Assembly: GCF_029227915.1 (NCBI RefSeq)
Contig: NC_079885.1
Location: forward strand, 24,555,001 to 24,615,000
Direction of reading: 5' to 3'
DNA from: Hydractinia symbiolongicarpus
Taxonomy: Eukaryota; Cnidaria; Hydrozoa; Anthoathecata; Hydractiniidae
Length of the DNA: 60,000 nt
Of the stretch, positions 46,840 through 60,000 are shown in pieces. The translations under genes and the position numbers were made by a program. Each line of letters begins with the position of its first letter. Position 1 is the stretch's first letter. The notes under the pieces are model-generated. The model was not told where the DNA came from. It saw nothing but the letters and a program-made list of their open reading frames with translations, and made no database searches.

Positions 46840-49800
46840 TCAGACTAAAAATTCATTCCATAAATAAAGAATTTTGTAGACAGCATTTACATTATACAAC
46901 TGTGTCATCCTAACAGCAGACACAACTTAAATACACGAAAATATCTTCTTTGCACAGCTTATACACATACAGGCTCTGCGAAGGAGATTATTTACTGTAT
47001 TTACAATCAATAAAAATTACAACGACCACCTTCCTTGTCTAAGCTTTACAGTGGTCGTAGTGGTAAGAAAGTTACAAACAACTTGCTTTAAAAAACCCAA
47101 AATTATCCTAGAGAAAATTTATCGAAAAAAACTTCAAATATCGACTAAAATTTTGTACACATATTCAATGAGAGGCTAGGTTAATATGACGCAACGATTT
47201 GTGTTTTTAACAAACCATTTCCCGTATCACGACATGTTTGTTAGGTTTTTCTTTTCTATAATCATCATTTAACTTGGGAAGACAAAATTTACGTGTTGCT
47301 TGCCCAGTTAAGCTCCAATTAAAATTAGACTTCCCTTTTAATCACATTTGATGTCGTATAACACTTCGACACTTAAAATGAGGAAAGTCTCAGAAACTGT
47401 TTTTAGTAGCCAAAATTTGCATCCTTTATAAAACGATTGTACTTTGCTCAACACTGTAAGTTACTATGGTAACAGAACTTGTAAACATTGTGATAAAAAT
47501 AGAATATATGTATATATTAAATTAGATCGAATTTATCAATAACAAAATATTCGCGGTCCAGTTCATCCCAAATTATTGTCATGACGACGATGACACGTGA
47601 CTATGCAATCAATCAATCAGAATCATGCATTCTAATCAAATATATTAAGTGCTAAAGATAGTTCTCGACATAGCGAGCCGATACGCCCGGGCGTGTGGGT
47701 GCGATCGTTTATAACGAATCGAATGTCTTTTATGTGTCTATAACATTTCTCGCATTTCTTGTATCTAAATTAAAATTTGTAAAGAACGTATTTTACCCAG
47801 AATGCAATATAAACTGCATTTTCAGCAATTTATGTTTTTTTAGATTTTCGCGAGAAGTAAAAATTTGCACACCAATAACAATAAGAGAAAGCACACCCCT
47901 CTCCTGTTAGTTGGAAGGAAATGAGAAATATTGTTTTGGCTCTTCTGAGCAGATGTTGAACATCTTACCTTTCTTCTCTACTCAAGTCCACACCTCCAGC
48001 TCCCGGTGGAGTGCTCAACGTACTTTTTATAAGTTGTGAAAAATTCTTTAGGATTAGTTTTAACGATTGACTACCAGTTTCAATGTAACTAAACACAAAA
48101 CAGGTAAGTGTGTCCACATATTTCAAACGCGATACTAAACAAACTCTAAAAAAATTTACATTTTTGTTACTAACCTTTCATAATTGCTAGAGAATACAGA
48201 CTTCAACTGAGAAAGAACACTTCCGCATAAATCAAGCGTCCAAAGGCTTCTAAGAAGAAAAAAAACTGTTTTTTACCAGCTAAAAAGTATTTAATACAAA
48301 TGGAGGCAAATATGTCGCACTTTGAGATTGTGGGTACAATTTTTCTAACTGTTAAGGTTAGAGAGACACAGGTACTAATTTTGTTGAAAGACAGAGATGT
48401 TAAGAGGGGCGTCAACAAAAGTAGTCGCTTACTGTTTTAAAACTAGAACATTCATGATGTCGATAAATACAGACTGATCTGACATCGAGCTAGCAGTTTC
48501 CACAGCAGCCTGTAAAAACAAGAACAGAAAAATTTGAATTGCAATAAGAAAAGTGAGTTGAGTCCAAAACTACGATGACCCGAAAGGTTAATGTTGACAG
48601 TACTTCGAAAAAATACTTCACGTAATTCCAAAGATTCTTTACATAATTCGAAAAACACCTCACGTAATTCGGAAAATACTTCTCGAAAAATACTCTACGC
48701 AACTGCAAAAGGTTCTTCACGAAGTTAGAAATTTCTTCCTCTATTCCAAAGAGAACTTCACACATTCTTTAAAAACACTTCACGCAAGTCGAAAACAAAT
48801 TTCACCAATTCTACACAATAATCCGCGAAGTATCCCCAAAATAGGACGTTCGGTCAGAAAAATATCCAATAAGGGGAAACAACGTGGACAGAGATCAACC
48901 TATTATTGCAACTTAGAAAGTCCGCAAGTATGGAATATATTCTATGTTTAAAAAAATTAGTAAAAGGAATCTAACTAATAAAAATTAGGACTTTCTTCAT
49001 CTACTAGGAATAATGATAGAAAAAAGAAGCCTTAGTTGCAAAATGCTTTTATTCGCACCATTCAACAACAAACTAATGTCACGTCACCTATATATTTATG
49101 ACCAGATGACATAATAACCAAAAAAAAGTTTAAATATTCGTAAAATTTCGTAAACTATTTTTACAATTTCGCATAAAGTATTTTTTGGGATTTTGTAAAT
49201 TGAGTAAAATATATATTTTTTATATAGTGTGATGCTTTTCAGAATGGAACAACCTAAGTATTCCGGGACATCGTATAAACAGCGAAATCTCATACTCATT
49301 TAATGTTAAATGTTTCTAAATATTGCAAGAATTTATACATTTGAAATCCAAATATTATACTGGCGTATAGTTTTTATGTATAACAGTGCAAAACGAATCA
49401 AATGAGTTTAACTCACATACCTTGATGTCTCCTTCAGTCCACAGTCTACTAACAAGAGATAAGTTTTGCAGTCTAGCTTCCATAATTTGACATATTGAAC
49501 TGTGACCTTAAAATACAAAACAAAGAGCGGTTATCAAAGTTCACGAGGCTAACCCTCCGCGTTTTTTTAAAAGCATCATTTTTAGAGGGAATTTTTTAGC
49601 CTGAAATTTGTTCAACTTAACCATCATCTTTCAATCAACATCTTGGATAAATAACAAACATTGAGTTGTAACTAAAATATACTGGTATTTGTAAAAACAC
49701 ATATTTTTATGGCCAGGTGTAAAGAAAAACACACTTCACAACATAAAAAAAGAAAAACAAAACGAAGACGATTAATAGCTTAGATACTCAAAGAGTGTAA

Positions 49801-52800
49801 ACGAAAAAAGGATGGTATAGTTTCATTTTCAGATGTGTACAAATAAAATTTAGTTCCGTAGTTGCTATAAAATTCTTCTTACTTCTCTCTAGTATAGTTA
49901 GCGTGCTTTCTTCATCGTTAGGAGTCTGGGCACGATTATTGTCTTTCACCTATATATAATTACGAAATACATTAGCTACTGAACTCGTTTGAATTGAAAC
50001 CCGCGTTTTTATAAGAAACAGACTTTAGGGTTTCAACAAACTCAGTGTGGTCAAGTTTTGCGTCTTTAATTTTTAAAGCATCCACACACCTTAGAAAAGT
50101 CATTCAAATTCATCCCTCTCATTCCGTCATTGATTTCTGGTTCAGACGGTGCATGTCTTTGTACTGGTTGACGAGATTGTTGACGTGACTGTTGGGGTGG
50201 TCGCGACTGCATGGGTTGCGAACTGCGCGACGATGCGGGTTGAGAGCCTCGTGATGACGGCGTTCCCGCTCGTGACGGTTGTTGATACTGTACAGGGAAA
50301 GCTTGGCTGGCGGCTGGTTGTTGTGGTGCTTGGAATGGTTCCTGCTCGACTGGAGGTGGTTTATAAACAGGTGCTGCCACAGGGACTGGTTCTGGAACCG
50401 GTTTTGCAACAGGAGGAGGGATATGTTCAACACTTGGTCTGCTGGGTGGAGCTGAGTTAGGCTGATAACAAAAGAATTATGAAAACATAAAAATACAAAA
50501 ATGTACCCTAGTTGGTAATGATTAATTTTTGCCATTTTAGTAAAAAGATGACCCGGAAAACACTCTCAATTTTCCTTATTTGCGAAAATGTATTTCTTGT
50601 TTTTATGTTCGAGGTGCGCACTTAGACAAAATCTGTAATTGGATTTTTTTTCAAAACGAGTTGTGAAGTATGCGATATTAAAGAATCGCAAAAATTAGAC
50701 GTGGCTTTATTATTCTAACAGGTTATCACCAAACTCATACATTGAAAATACAAAAAAAAAAACATCCATGGGAATTTAACATTTACCTCCCGCGGACTTA
50801 TACGAAAAATAATTTTCTGAAAAATCTTTGCTTCTCGAGATAGGTCTTAATAGTTTCGTTAATTATGTGAAATTATGACATCATCAACTAGTTCGAATAA
50901 CTGCAGTGGTTGAGCATAATTATAATAAGTGAATAATAAAATTTATGTTTAAAACTGAATGCCCACAAAATCTTAACCTTCCATGCTTTAGTAAAACTGT
51001 TAAATAAAACACCTCATTCAGAACTAGTTTATAATGTCATGCATAATTAGTAGCACTTTTAAGTCTAAAATCTTTACAACCTATCCAGTTTTTTTAAAAA
51101 GTAAACAAATTCTTAGACAACTTTAACTTCTTTTTTCACGGATGGTAAGGTTTAAGAAAAAGAAAATCGATCGCAAGAGGGTCCTGGTGAATGCTAATTT
51201 CCTGCTGGTAAAAAAAGATACAGAATCTAAGAAGTGTACTTACTTGAGTTGGGGGCCGAAGATTTGGACCTAAACATAAAATAACACTTGAAACATCGTT
51301 GTATTTTTATAACTTACATAGATATGAATAGGGTTTAACTATCATAACTATCATTAATGAGAGGTATGAAACGCTTACTTCTAGAGGAAAAAAAGAGAGG
51401 TGTTTTAAAAGAAATGTTAACAAGTCAGGAATAAAAACTCAGTATTAATATAACACGTCGCAATAAATGCAGCCAATTTCTACAAATCATGTCTACCTTG
51501 TCTTTCTTCATCTTTTGGAACTGAGAAAGGTTCAGGATTCTTTCTTTGCGCTGACGGAGAACGATCTACACATCAAGAGTTTATAGATAACATCACATAG
51601 AACATAAGAAAAATCTTTCAATCCAAAACATTTGTAGCTATTCAGGATATTATAATAGAGTATTAGAGTTAGTATCTTCTACTGAGTTTAAATGTTGTTC
51701 GATCCAATTAATTAGCTACAACTAAAGAGCACAATTCATCTCAGCCATTTTTTTTCTTATCATCTCAGCCCATAGGCGTCGTTTTGTGGACATCTTGTGT
51801 CAAAAAACGACCTCACAGTTGGATCACCATAACTCCAGACAACAAGATTATCAAAAAAATACCAACCATCGAAACAAACATGAACCATCTAGGACTGTTT
51901 CCCTGTCACCCCAATTGCCCCAAGTTTCGAAAAATTATTTTATTAATTTTTGACCAAGAAAAAGGGGCTTTTTAAAAACAGTCACAAACAGCTAAAGGGT
52001 AGTAAAGTCATACATGTAAAGGTTTGATTTTTTAGCAACACAGAAAGTGTTAAAAGAAAAAGAAGTTTTTATTTTTCGCAAAATGGTTATACTTACTCAG
52101 TGCAGATTTCGGTTGAAACACGTTTTCATAGTTGACGGTTGGGTCTTTCAATTTCTCTTCCACTGCTTTATTGAATTGCGACAGACCTTCATCTTCTTTT
52201 CCTGACTTCCTAAAAATTGAAACAAACTCAACGTTATGTTCATTATTTTCTTAGAAATCATTCTTTCCTGTCTGCTGTCAATTTTTTTAGTTTTAATCTC
52301 ACATTACAAAGCCCAGAAACAAACCGTTTTTCAAATAAAACGACCTAAATTGCAATGTTGTTACTGTATTCTGCGAAAAACGAAAATTATTTTCAAAAAA
52401 AAAACCATTTTCAAAAGCTTAACAAGTACTTGAACATCAGTGTCTGGGGAATTGTTAAAGTGTTTACAAAACTTACATACACTAATATGAAATATGAGGA
52501 CGGGAGACCCGATACCCTAGCTGATACCCAGGACCTGATACCATAAATCGATGTAATGCATCTTCAGTTTTTTTAATTATTTTAATGGGAAAGAAATCAG
52601 CGTTCAAGTTCTTCTACTATAATTTATCAAATTCCGTTTGTTAAGGCAGGTCTCCAAAAGTAGTAACTGTATTTATATTTCAGCGATGCAGATTTTCAGT
52701 AGCAAAATAAAGATATGCTCAGATATATTTGGCCAGTAAATTTACCACTCAAGTTTGGATTGACGGGTCTTCTTCATAATGTTCATCCAAAACGAAGAAT

Positions 52801-55800
52801 TGAAAATTTGAACGCATATGGAACAAGAATATTTACCTTCATTTATCGCTATATCACGCATATCCGAAACCAAAAAAGAAACTCTGGGGACAAGACCGGA
52901 GGAACTTTTTATTGTACAGAGTGTTTTTTAAATTTATTTGCGGTTTTAAAATCTGCCAAAAATGATTTTTGTTTGTCCTTCTAGTTAAAAAATTAAAACA
53001 TATGAAAAATAAAAGTTAACGGCATCAATGTCTTGGGCTTTTAGGAATCCGTTTGGGGGGATCACCTGGGTTACCAGTTCTCACTTTTCTCTAATGCCAC
53101 GTCTTTATATCAAATTAAAAGAAAAAACTTACTTTGGTTTCGAAGATGAAGTTTTGGGTCTTGTGAAAGATTTCCTTGAAGGACTAAAAAAACAGAAAGG
53201 AGATTAGTAGCTGAAATCAGTAGAAGCAGCATTCTTACAGTAAAAAGTAAAAACAGAACAAAATTTCTAATGTTAATTTCTAATGTTAGTTTTAATTTTC
53301 TATGACAACTAAGTTGTCTATAGACAGTTGTTTACTAAGAGTATTTACTCAACCAATCAGGTTTAAATATTTGCATGATGACAACTAACCAAATTTGAGT
53401 ATGACAGAACCAATCACAGTTTACTATTTATAAATTTGTCTTAAAAAAGTACCTAATGTGGTTTGGCTATGAAAAATTAAATAAAATCAGAACCAATCCA
53501 ACAATATCAATACCTTTGCTTTTTATACGAAGGTTGTTCTGATGGTTGAACAGAATGATTCTATAAGAAAATGAAATATAAAAATGTAAACAATCTATAT
53601 TTTTCTGTACAAAACAAAACAAAAGAACGATTATATTACATACCACTTCAACTGCTCCTATGTAAGAATCGTTGTCAGCCTTTTCTATCACTTCTTCTAA
53701 ACCCTAAAACATAAAAAATAATAATTTTCCATAAAAACATCTATATCAGTGGAAACATCTATATTCTAGTTTATCGATGGATTTTTCATCAAACTTTTTA
53801 AAAAGTAATGGATGAGTTAGGATGATATGGCAATTACTTGTTTTGTATGCAAGGAAAAAAAGTAGGAGTAACTTTTTGTAAACATAAATATAATTTTTGG
53901 ACTGATGGACTTTTAATACATCAAAATATTAGTACTGTAGGAAGTGAAAGCATCAAGTTTATTTAACACTTCTACAAAGCCTCATTTCAAATGAAATTTG
54001 AACAACACAAATAGTTAAAACTTACATCCATCGAAGCAACCCAAACTGAAACATTTGTAGCTTGATAGGAAGCACCAATCTAAAAATGGACATCAATCAT
54101 CAAAATTACATTTATCATAAAATAATTTGATCCGAAGTGTTTAAAGATGGTACATACCAACTGATTTGAAGAAAAAGCCATGTCTGACACATTTCCCCAG
54201 CCTAGTGTTTGAGCATCGTAGCAGTAACTTGGTTCCCACGAATAGGACTAGAAGAAACAAAAAAACATAATCGTTAGAAAATTCACACAAAACAGTTTAA
54301 AAAGTAAACAGTAAAGTTCCCAGAAAAAGTTAAAAAAAGTAAAAACTATACCCTTAGTGAATCGTGGCCACCACTGAACAAACATAAACCTTCTGGATGG
54401 AAGGTTACAGTCCTAAAAAATATTGTCAACTAGTAGTTAGACCATGGAAAATTCACGGGAGTCATTAAAAAATATGTCACATTTGCTATTTCTGCCAAAT
54501 ATATTTTGGTTCTTGTGACAGACAGGCACACATAAGGTATTATTATAGCTTGGGGAACAGGGGCTAAATGCCAAGTTGAGCAATTAAGTGCAGGTAGACT
54601 GTAGCATATCTGGGTTCAGCGTAAATAAAAATCTATCAATACCCGACAGGAAAAACAGTTGGCATTTGCAAAATAATTTCCTGTGAAAGTTTAAAAATAG
54701 AGTGAAGAACTTACAACAAAAAAGCAATTCAGGAGAAATGCTTTTTTCAAAAAATAACTTTCCCACAACTTTGGCTAAAAAACCTAGGCTACAACTGTTC
54801 TTTACCCTGTTATAGCAAAAACAGTCCCTCCATCATTTTCCCTTTTGCAATATAAGTTCCTGAGAAGGTTCAGAATATAATCTTGAGCAACACTGGGATG
54901 AGTGCTGATTGGGTGAATGCTTACAGCCAAGGATCCCTTCAAGCATAACATTGTTTTTAAACATAACGTTTTGGAATACAACAAAATATATTGCATTTCA
55001 AACTTTCTTGAGAAGGTAGAACTCTTACACATATCAAACAATCCACAAAAGATACCAAAACATGACTCATACCTCACAGCACTAGCTTCAACATCTGTCG
55101 AAGAGATTAATCCAAACGTCTCTAAGTCCCAAAACTTGACAGTTCTAGGGATTAAAATAATTCATTGTTATCTTAATTGTTGTTTTTTTCAGAAAACCAT
55201 CATTATTTATTACTGCTTATGGTATATAAAAAAAATATAACAAAGTATCCCAAGTGTGTTCATGGTCTGTTTTCTGGAATTTTAAGACATATAAATGTTT
55301 AGAACATTTTTTTTAACAAGGGAAATATTGTCAATTTTTTAGAGGTGTTTGCAATGCAGATACTAATTATTTTGTTTTTCTGTTGTACTGCAAAATGTTA
55401 TCCTATACATATTTTCATTTTCAAGTTAGGTGAGTAGATTCATGTGTAAATTTTTGTAAATACAAAAATCTCAAATTTGCAGAGAGTAAATTCATATGGT
55501 TTATTTTAGCTACTCTGTACAAACTGTACAGCTAATAAAGGTCTAACTCAAATCACTTTAGTCAATATGTGCAGTCATGACTGAATCAAGTAATATTGAG
55601 TAAGTAAAAATACCTATCAGATGAGCCAGTTGCAACAAGAAACTCCCGAGGATGAAACTCAACATTGTTCACTGGCCCAGTATGTAATATGAAGTCAGCC
55701 AGAAGCTTACCAGCATTCAAGTCCCAAAGCTAAATTTACAGAGTTTTTTATTAGTTGAAGTTATTGGATAAGTGGTATAAATACGCATAGCAAAGTACAA

Positions 55801-58800
55801 AACAATAGCGAACTTTAAAGTAGATTTAGCAGCAGGTTACATTTATACAGCTTGACAGGAGTTCACATTAAATTTAATCTCAACTCTACAAACAGTAGAA
55901 CTTTATTACTCTGTTAGCTCAGAATCAAATTATAATAAAAAATATACTTATCCCTTACTTATTACAAAAGTAAGGGTTTTTTAATTTTTTCATCATTCCT
56001 TTGTATTTCTTAAAAATTATCACAGTAGTGCTATGTATTTTACTAACATTTTAAAATGCTCAAAAATCAGAAATTCTAAAACAGGTATAATATAGATACC
56101 TTCACAAGCCCGTCTTCCCCTGCAGATATCACCCATCTGCCATCAGGACTAAACCTTAAATGATTTACTGCATTTGTGTGACCCTAAAAAAAAATCAATA
56201 TTAATGAGTACAATGTTTCACAAAATAATAGTATAATAAAGTAGCTTTTTGATCACTTTATCAAACCATGTAGCTGTAAGTTAAAACTTTAACTAACCTT
56301 ATAACTAACAATACATCCTTTTCTACGAACATCCCACAGCTAAAAATACACATTTTTAAAAACTTTTTGAATCAAGACATATTAAATATTTACATACAAA
56401 AACTCACAGAAAAAATCTATACATCCATGAACTTCTTAAATTAAACTTAAACTGCAAAGAAATTATGTTTTCAGAGTGCAGATAATTTAAATATGAACAT
56501 ATAGGACTTGTGGTATATCTAATGATCCAGAGTATATCTTACCCGAACGGTAGTATCCAATGACCCAGATGCAATAAACTCTCCATATGGATGAAAATCT
56601 ATACTCTTAATGTTGGCCTTGTGCCCAGTTAATGTACGCACAACTACAATGAAGTAAACACATGTTTTTTATACTTCTATTATTCTTGTTCTTAAAACAT
56701 TGTTTGCATTTCTAATTCAAACTTTTGGAACTATGCAAAACTAAAAACCAATAAAATTCACATTGTCACATCTTAAAGTTAAAAGTCAGAAAATATTTTT
56801 TCAATTTTTTTTCCCAAAAGTTAATGCAAAATGTATCCTAAGATAAAAGTTCAACAGAGGTATATTTGATCTGTCAAATACCTTTAGCAGCTTCTAAGTC
56901 CCAAATTTTTAGAGTTCCAGATTGTGATCCCGCACAAACCAACTCTTCACTTCCATTAAACTGAACACATTCAACAGACGTAGTGTGACCAGATAAACTC
57001 TAAAATAGCAAAAAACAGATAACTCTATCATATCAAAACACAGGTTGAAAATTTGTATTGATTACAAGTAAAGCTCTTTTATTAAAATCCAAAGCAACCA
57101 AACCACAATATCAAAACAAACCTACTTACTAAGATTACATTAGGTTTCCCAATAGCCCACATATTTACTTTCTTGTCCTCTCCACCAGTGACCATAACTC
57201 GGCCAGACGTTGGCCCAATGGCAAGGCATGTTACATTATCACTGTGTGCAACAAATTCCTCTAAAGATAGAACACAGTTTTACATAAGCCTAACCAGGAA
57301 TGATGTACAGTTGTATCTATCCACACACACACTGCTTTGTTTTCAGTGCGATAATTCACATACCAGAAATATCTACAAAATATCACAGAAATCAAAATTA
57401 AAAACTAGTTTTATAAATCAGGTATATTTCAGTCTTTAGGAAGCCTGCAAGTGCTTTTGGTGTTACTATTTATATAACCGTGGGTATGCAAGTCATAAGC
57501 ATAAAGATTGCCTTGTTTTTAAATTAAAAAAATCTTTTAAAATTACCCACATGGGTTGTAAAATAAAATGTAAAAATTATGCAACAATTCATACAGAAAT
57601 AACACATGGATTTTTTCTTAAATTTATTTTAAAAAAAGATCAGAAACTTGTTTATTTAACAACATAGCATATTGTGGTTACGAAGAAAAAATTGTAAAAC
57701 AATTGACTGGTGTTTAGAAAAAAAGATTTTAATGTTGGTGAACTGAACATTTTTTGGAACATAAGACCAAAATTAAACTAATTTTCCTTTAAACATTATT
57801 TTGGCTATTGAAGACAAAGAAGTTAAGATTGAAAGAGTTTCCACTTGTTTTATATTTCATTGCACAGGTTTGTTTTTTACACATCACAACTCTGTAAAAC
57901 GCAATTTCTATGCTCTGAAAAATAATCCTGCCCTCCGAAAGCCAATATTTTTTTAATTTAAAAAGCTAATTTGTTATTCCTACAGCAGGAATAATAGGGT
58001 GAAACATATAAACATAACATATAAATATATTTTTTATTCATTTGTTACTACTACAGTTGTATGAAACATGGAAAGAAAACATATACATTTACAAAAATAC
58101 ATTTTGATGACATCAAGATATTTGAGCTGATGGGTTCATTCCACGTTTTAACAATTGGACCAATTCTGGGCATACATCTCTACCCACTGGAAAAAACACA
58201 TCAGTTTTCCACACTGGTTCTGAGTTAATTTTACTTTCACATTAAATTATACATCAATATTAAATAACTTTGTGAATTGACAATTCCAGAAACAGTTATA
58301 TTTGCAGCCACACGCAGGCTTAGCATTTTATTTCTACGTAGTTGCACATATGATGCATGCTACAAACATAATACTGACTTCACATCAGAAAAGTAAATAT
58401 GCGAAAGCACATAACTGTTTTCATACTTTCTGCATGTTTTAGCTTTCTTTAAATCCTGGATAATGAATATGTGAAATGACATAAGCATAACACCTTCCAT
58501 CCCATAACATAAACATAACATCTAGCAAAAGATAAGAGAGGACTTTTGAGTTTTGGCATTGTTATTAGTAATAAAAAAAATAGTAATAAGAAAAGAAAAA
58601 CATTAGTCAAGTTCCATTTAGCTAATCACAAATGTAATTTTTAGTATTTCTTTATATAATCTCTTTCTGATCAATCCACACCTGTTAAATTTTTTATAAA
58701 TACACAAGGATGTATTTGGAATCATTTAAGGATTTGTTTTTGATCATTTTGTGGAAAAAGAATGACTATGATTATGTTTTTAATGTTACCATTGCAAGCA

Positions 58801-59209
58801 TGACATAAGCATAAGCATACAGTACAGTCTGAATGTAATCTATCGTGGACTCGCATGAATAGTTACACAGAACAATAACATAGCGATAGACATAAGCATA
58901 AGAATATCAAAAAGTTTATGATATCTTTTGTCATTCACAATTTAAGGGTATCTCTGCTTATATATATGTCACAAGTCTCCAAATATGCCTTTTTTAAGCA
59001 CATAAAAGTATTTTGAATAAAGACACATGCAAGTACTATTTATGATTGATAGCATCTTTAAAAATAATTTTCCATGGAAACACACAGAAAGGACCTAAAC
59101 CAATAAAGTTCTTTGTAACTGATACTTAAAGATTTCAAACCATAAGCCGAATATAGAAACAAACAACATCATACTTACGTAGTTTCCAGGATCTTTTTGT
59201 CGCAGCCAT
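46840..59209 (-). CDS. KATNB1: Katanin p80 WD40 subunit B1 (23-24 exons, about 710 aa)
   Basis: Regulatory subunit of the microtubule-severing katanin complex; it targets the p60 AAA ATPase to centrosomes/spindle poles. Exons: 59209-59179, 57260-57130, 56999-56882, 56643-56543, 56339-56298, 56183-56100, 55729-55614, 55144-55073, 54412-54352, 54247-54158, 54079-54026, 53703-53644, 53560-53514, 53183-53133, 52209-52097, 51565-51497, 51269-51244, 50461-50090, 49949-49883, 49506-49421, 48509-48433, 48249-48175, 48088-47969. It starts [20 protein letters not shown]. Six WD repeats ([52 protein letters not shown]) fill about residues 1-250. A Pro/Gln/Ser-rich linker precedes the p60-binding con80 domain ([55 protein letters not shown]) from residue 550. 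The last exon is uncertain: 46909-46840 fits by phase only (ends NEFLV). Confidence 0.95.
57492..58900. repeat. Scattered CATAAGCATAA words in KATNB1 intron 1
   Basis: The word CATAAGCATAA, often as GACATAAGCATAAG, occurs near 57492, 58480, 58804 and 58890. Related CATAAACATAACAT stretches lie near 58003 and 58498. No regular period. Confidence 0.5.
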
Positions 59210-60000
59210 ACTGATCAGCGGAAGTACCTCCACGATTACATAGTATTTCTGAATTGGATTTATATATTTTCCATTGTTTTGTCAACTTTTTTTGCTGCAA
59301 ATGTGAAGTAAAATAAAATGTTAACAAAATATTCAAAATTATCCATGTAAACAATCTCCGGCAATGACTACTGCTTTTCGGTTGCAACTTACGTCTCTAT
59401 TCAATTGTTTTTAAGGTGTGTGCTAATTCAAAATCCTGCACTATCTGGTCTTATAAAGACGGGTTTTTGTCTGTTATAAAGTATGCATGCATCATTAGCA
59501 AAATCAGTTAGTCAGCAAAAATTGGGAAAAGCTGTATAAAATAAATAATGACCCAAAGCTGCGGATATTCAAATACAGTATGCCAAGGTCAAATTTTAGG
59601 TTATCTAAATTTGAGTTCTCTTGTATAGTATAAGTCCAAACCATGCACACACACACACACATATATTGTACCCTCCAAATAATTATACACAAGGTTCAAT
59701 ATGTAAACCAAATAATATCTTAGTGTAAACTTCATATATATATACATTTCACTTCCTTTTGATTTAAAAATGACTTTTTCATAATTATCACAATATATAA
59801 TTTTATATATGTATAATTTTATTTTTTTCTGTTAATTTGCTGTCCCCCCCTCTTTTAGCAGATTTCCGTCCGTGAAATATACACATTCGGATATATCTTG
59901 GAAGGCTCAGGGGCGTGTTTTGTAGATAAAAGTTATCGGAATTGATGACAAGGGGCATTATGCTCACGAACGATGAAGAATTTTCAGGCCACAAACAAAT
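59210..60000. other. Upstream region of KATNB1, no gene seen
   Basis: Probable 5' UTR and promoter side of KATNB1. It contains a short CA/TA microsatellite at about 59647-59667. No second gene could be supported to the window end. Confidence 0.45.

Noticed and set aside
46698-46913. 71-codon plus-strand frame with FRCRWYSMPDNQKTF
   Set aside because: No start context, splice partners or recognised family; lies in the convergent gene gap.
51376-51385. 2-nt microexon between CTCTAG and GTAAGC in KATNB1
   Set aside because: Including it would shift the frame into the next exon. The direct junction 51497 to 51269 is in phase.

Overview
This is a strongly A+T-rich eukaryotic window with intron-dense genes, canonical GT/AG splice sites and abundant interspersed repeats. 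Gene content (heterotrimeric G-alpha, a telomere-protein-like OB-fold gene, a phosphoesterase-ankyrin fusion, katanin p80), intron density and the many short palindromic repeats fit an early-branching animal. A cnidarian is my best guess, but no species marker was seen. All exon models were built by reading splice sites and checking codon phase by hand. No transcript evidence was available.

Layout: (1) 1.9-12.7 kb, minus strand: an 8-exon G protein alpha subunit of the i/o class (354 aa) whose large introns hold Helitron-like repeats and a 310-bp TA tract. (2) 12.7-17.5 kb: a gene-free stretch with foldback repeats. (3) 17.5-27.0 kb, plus strand: a gene I read as the shelterin subunit TPP1/ACD. 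Its OB-fold exons are tandemly duplicated in compatible phase, and its last intron holds three different minisatellites. (4) 29.1-32.2 kb: a complete PIF/Harbinger DNA transposon with TTA target duplication, terminal inverted repeats, a HARBI1-like transposase (one-base frameshift) and a convergent two-MADF DNA-binding protein. (5) 34.2-46.0 kb, plus strand: a 22-exon gene for an acylation-signal-bearing (MGC) 5'-nucleotidase-family metallophosphoesterase fused to C-terminal ankyrin repeats. Its introns carry tRNA-like SINEs, a 15-bp minisatellite and palindromic elements. (6) 46.8-59.2 kb, minus strand, convergent with the previous gene: katanin p80 (KATNB1), WD40 propeller plus con80 domain.

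The four host genes look functionally unrelated (GPCR signalling, telomere protection, nucleotide/phosphate-ester hydrolysis, microtubule severing). The most interesting points are the duplicated OB-fold exons with minisatellites in the TPP1-like gene, the unusual domain design of the phosphoesterase-ankyrin protein, and a G-alpha lacking the usual C-terminal cysteine.
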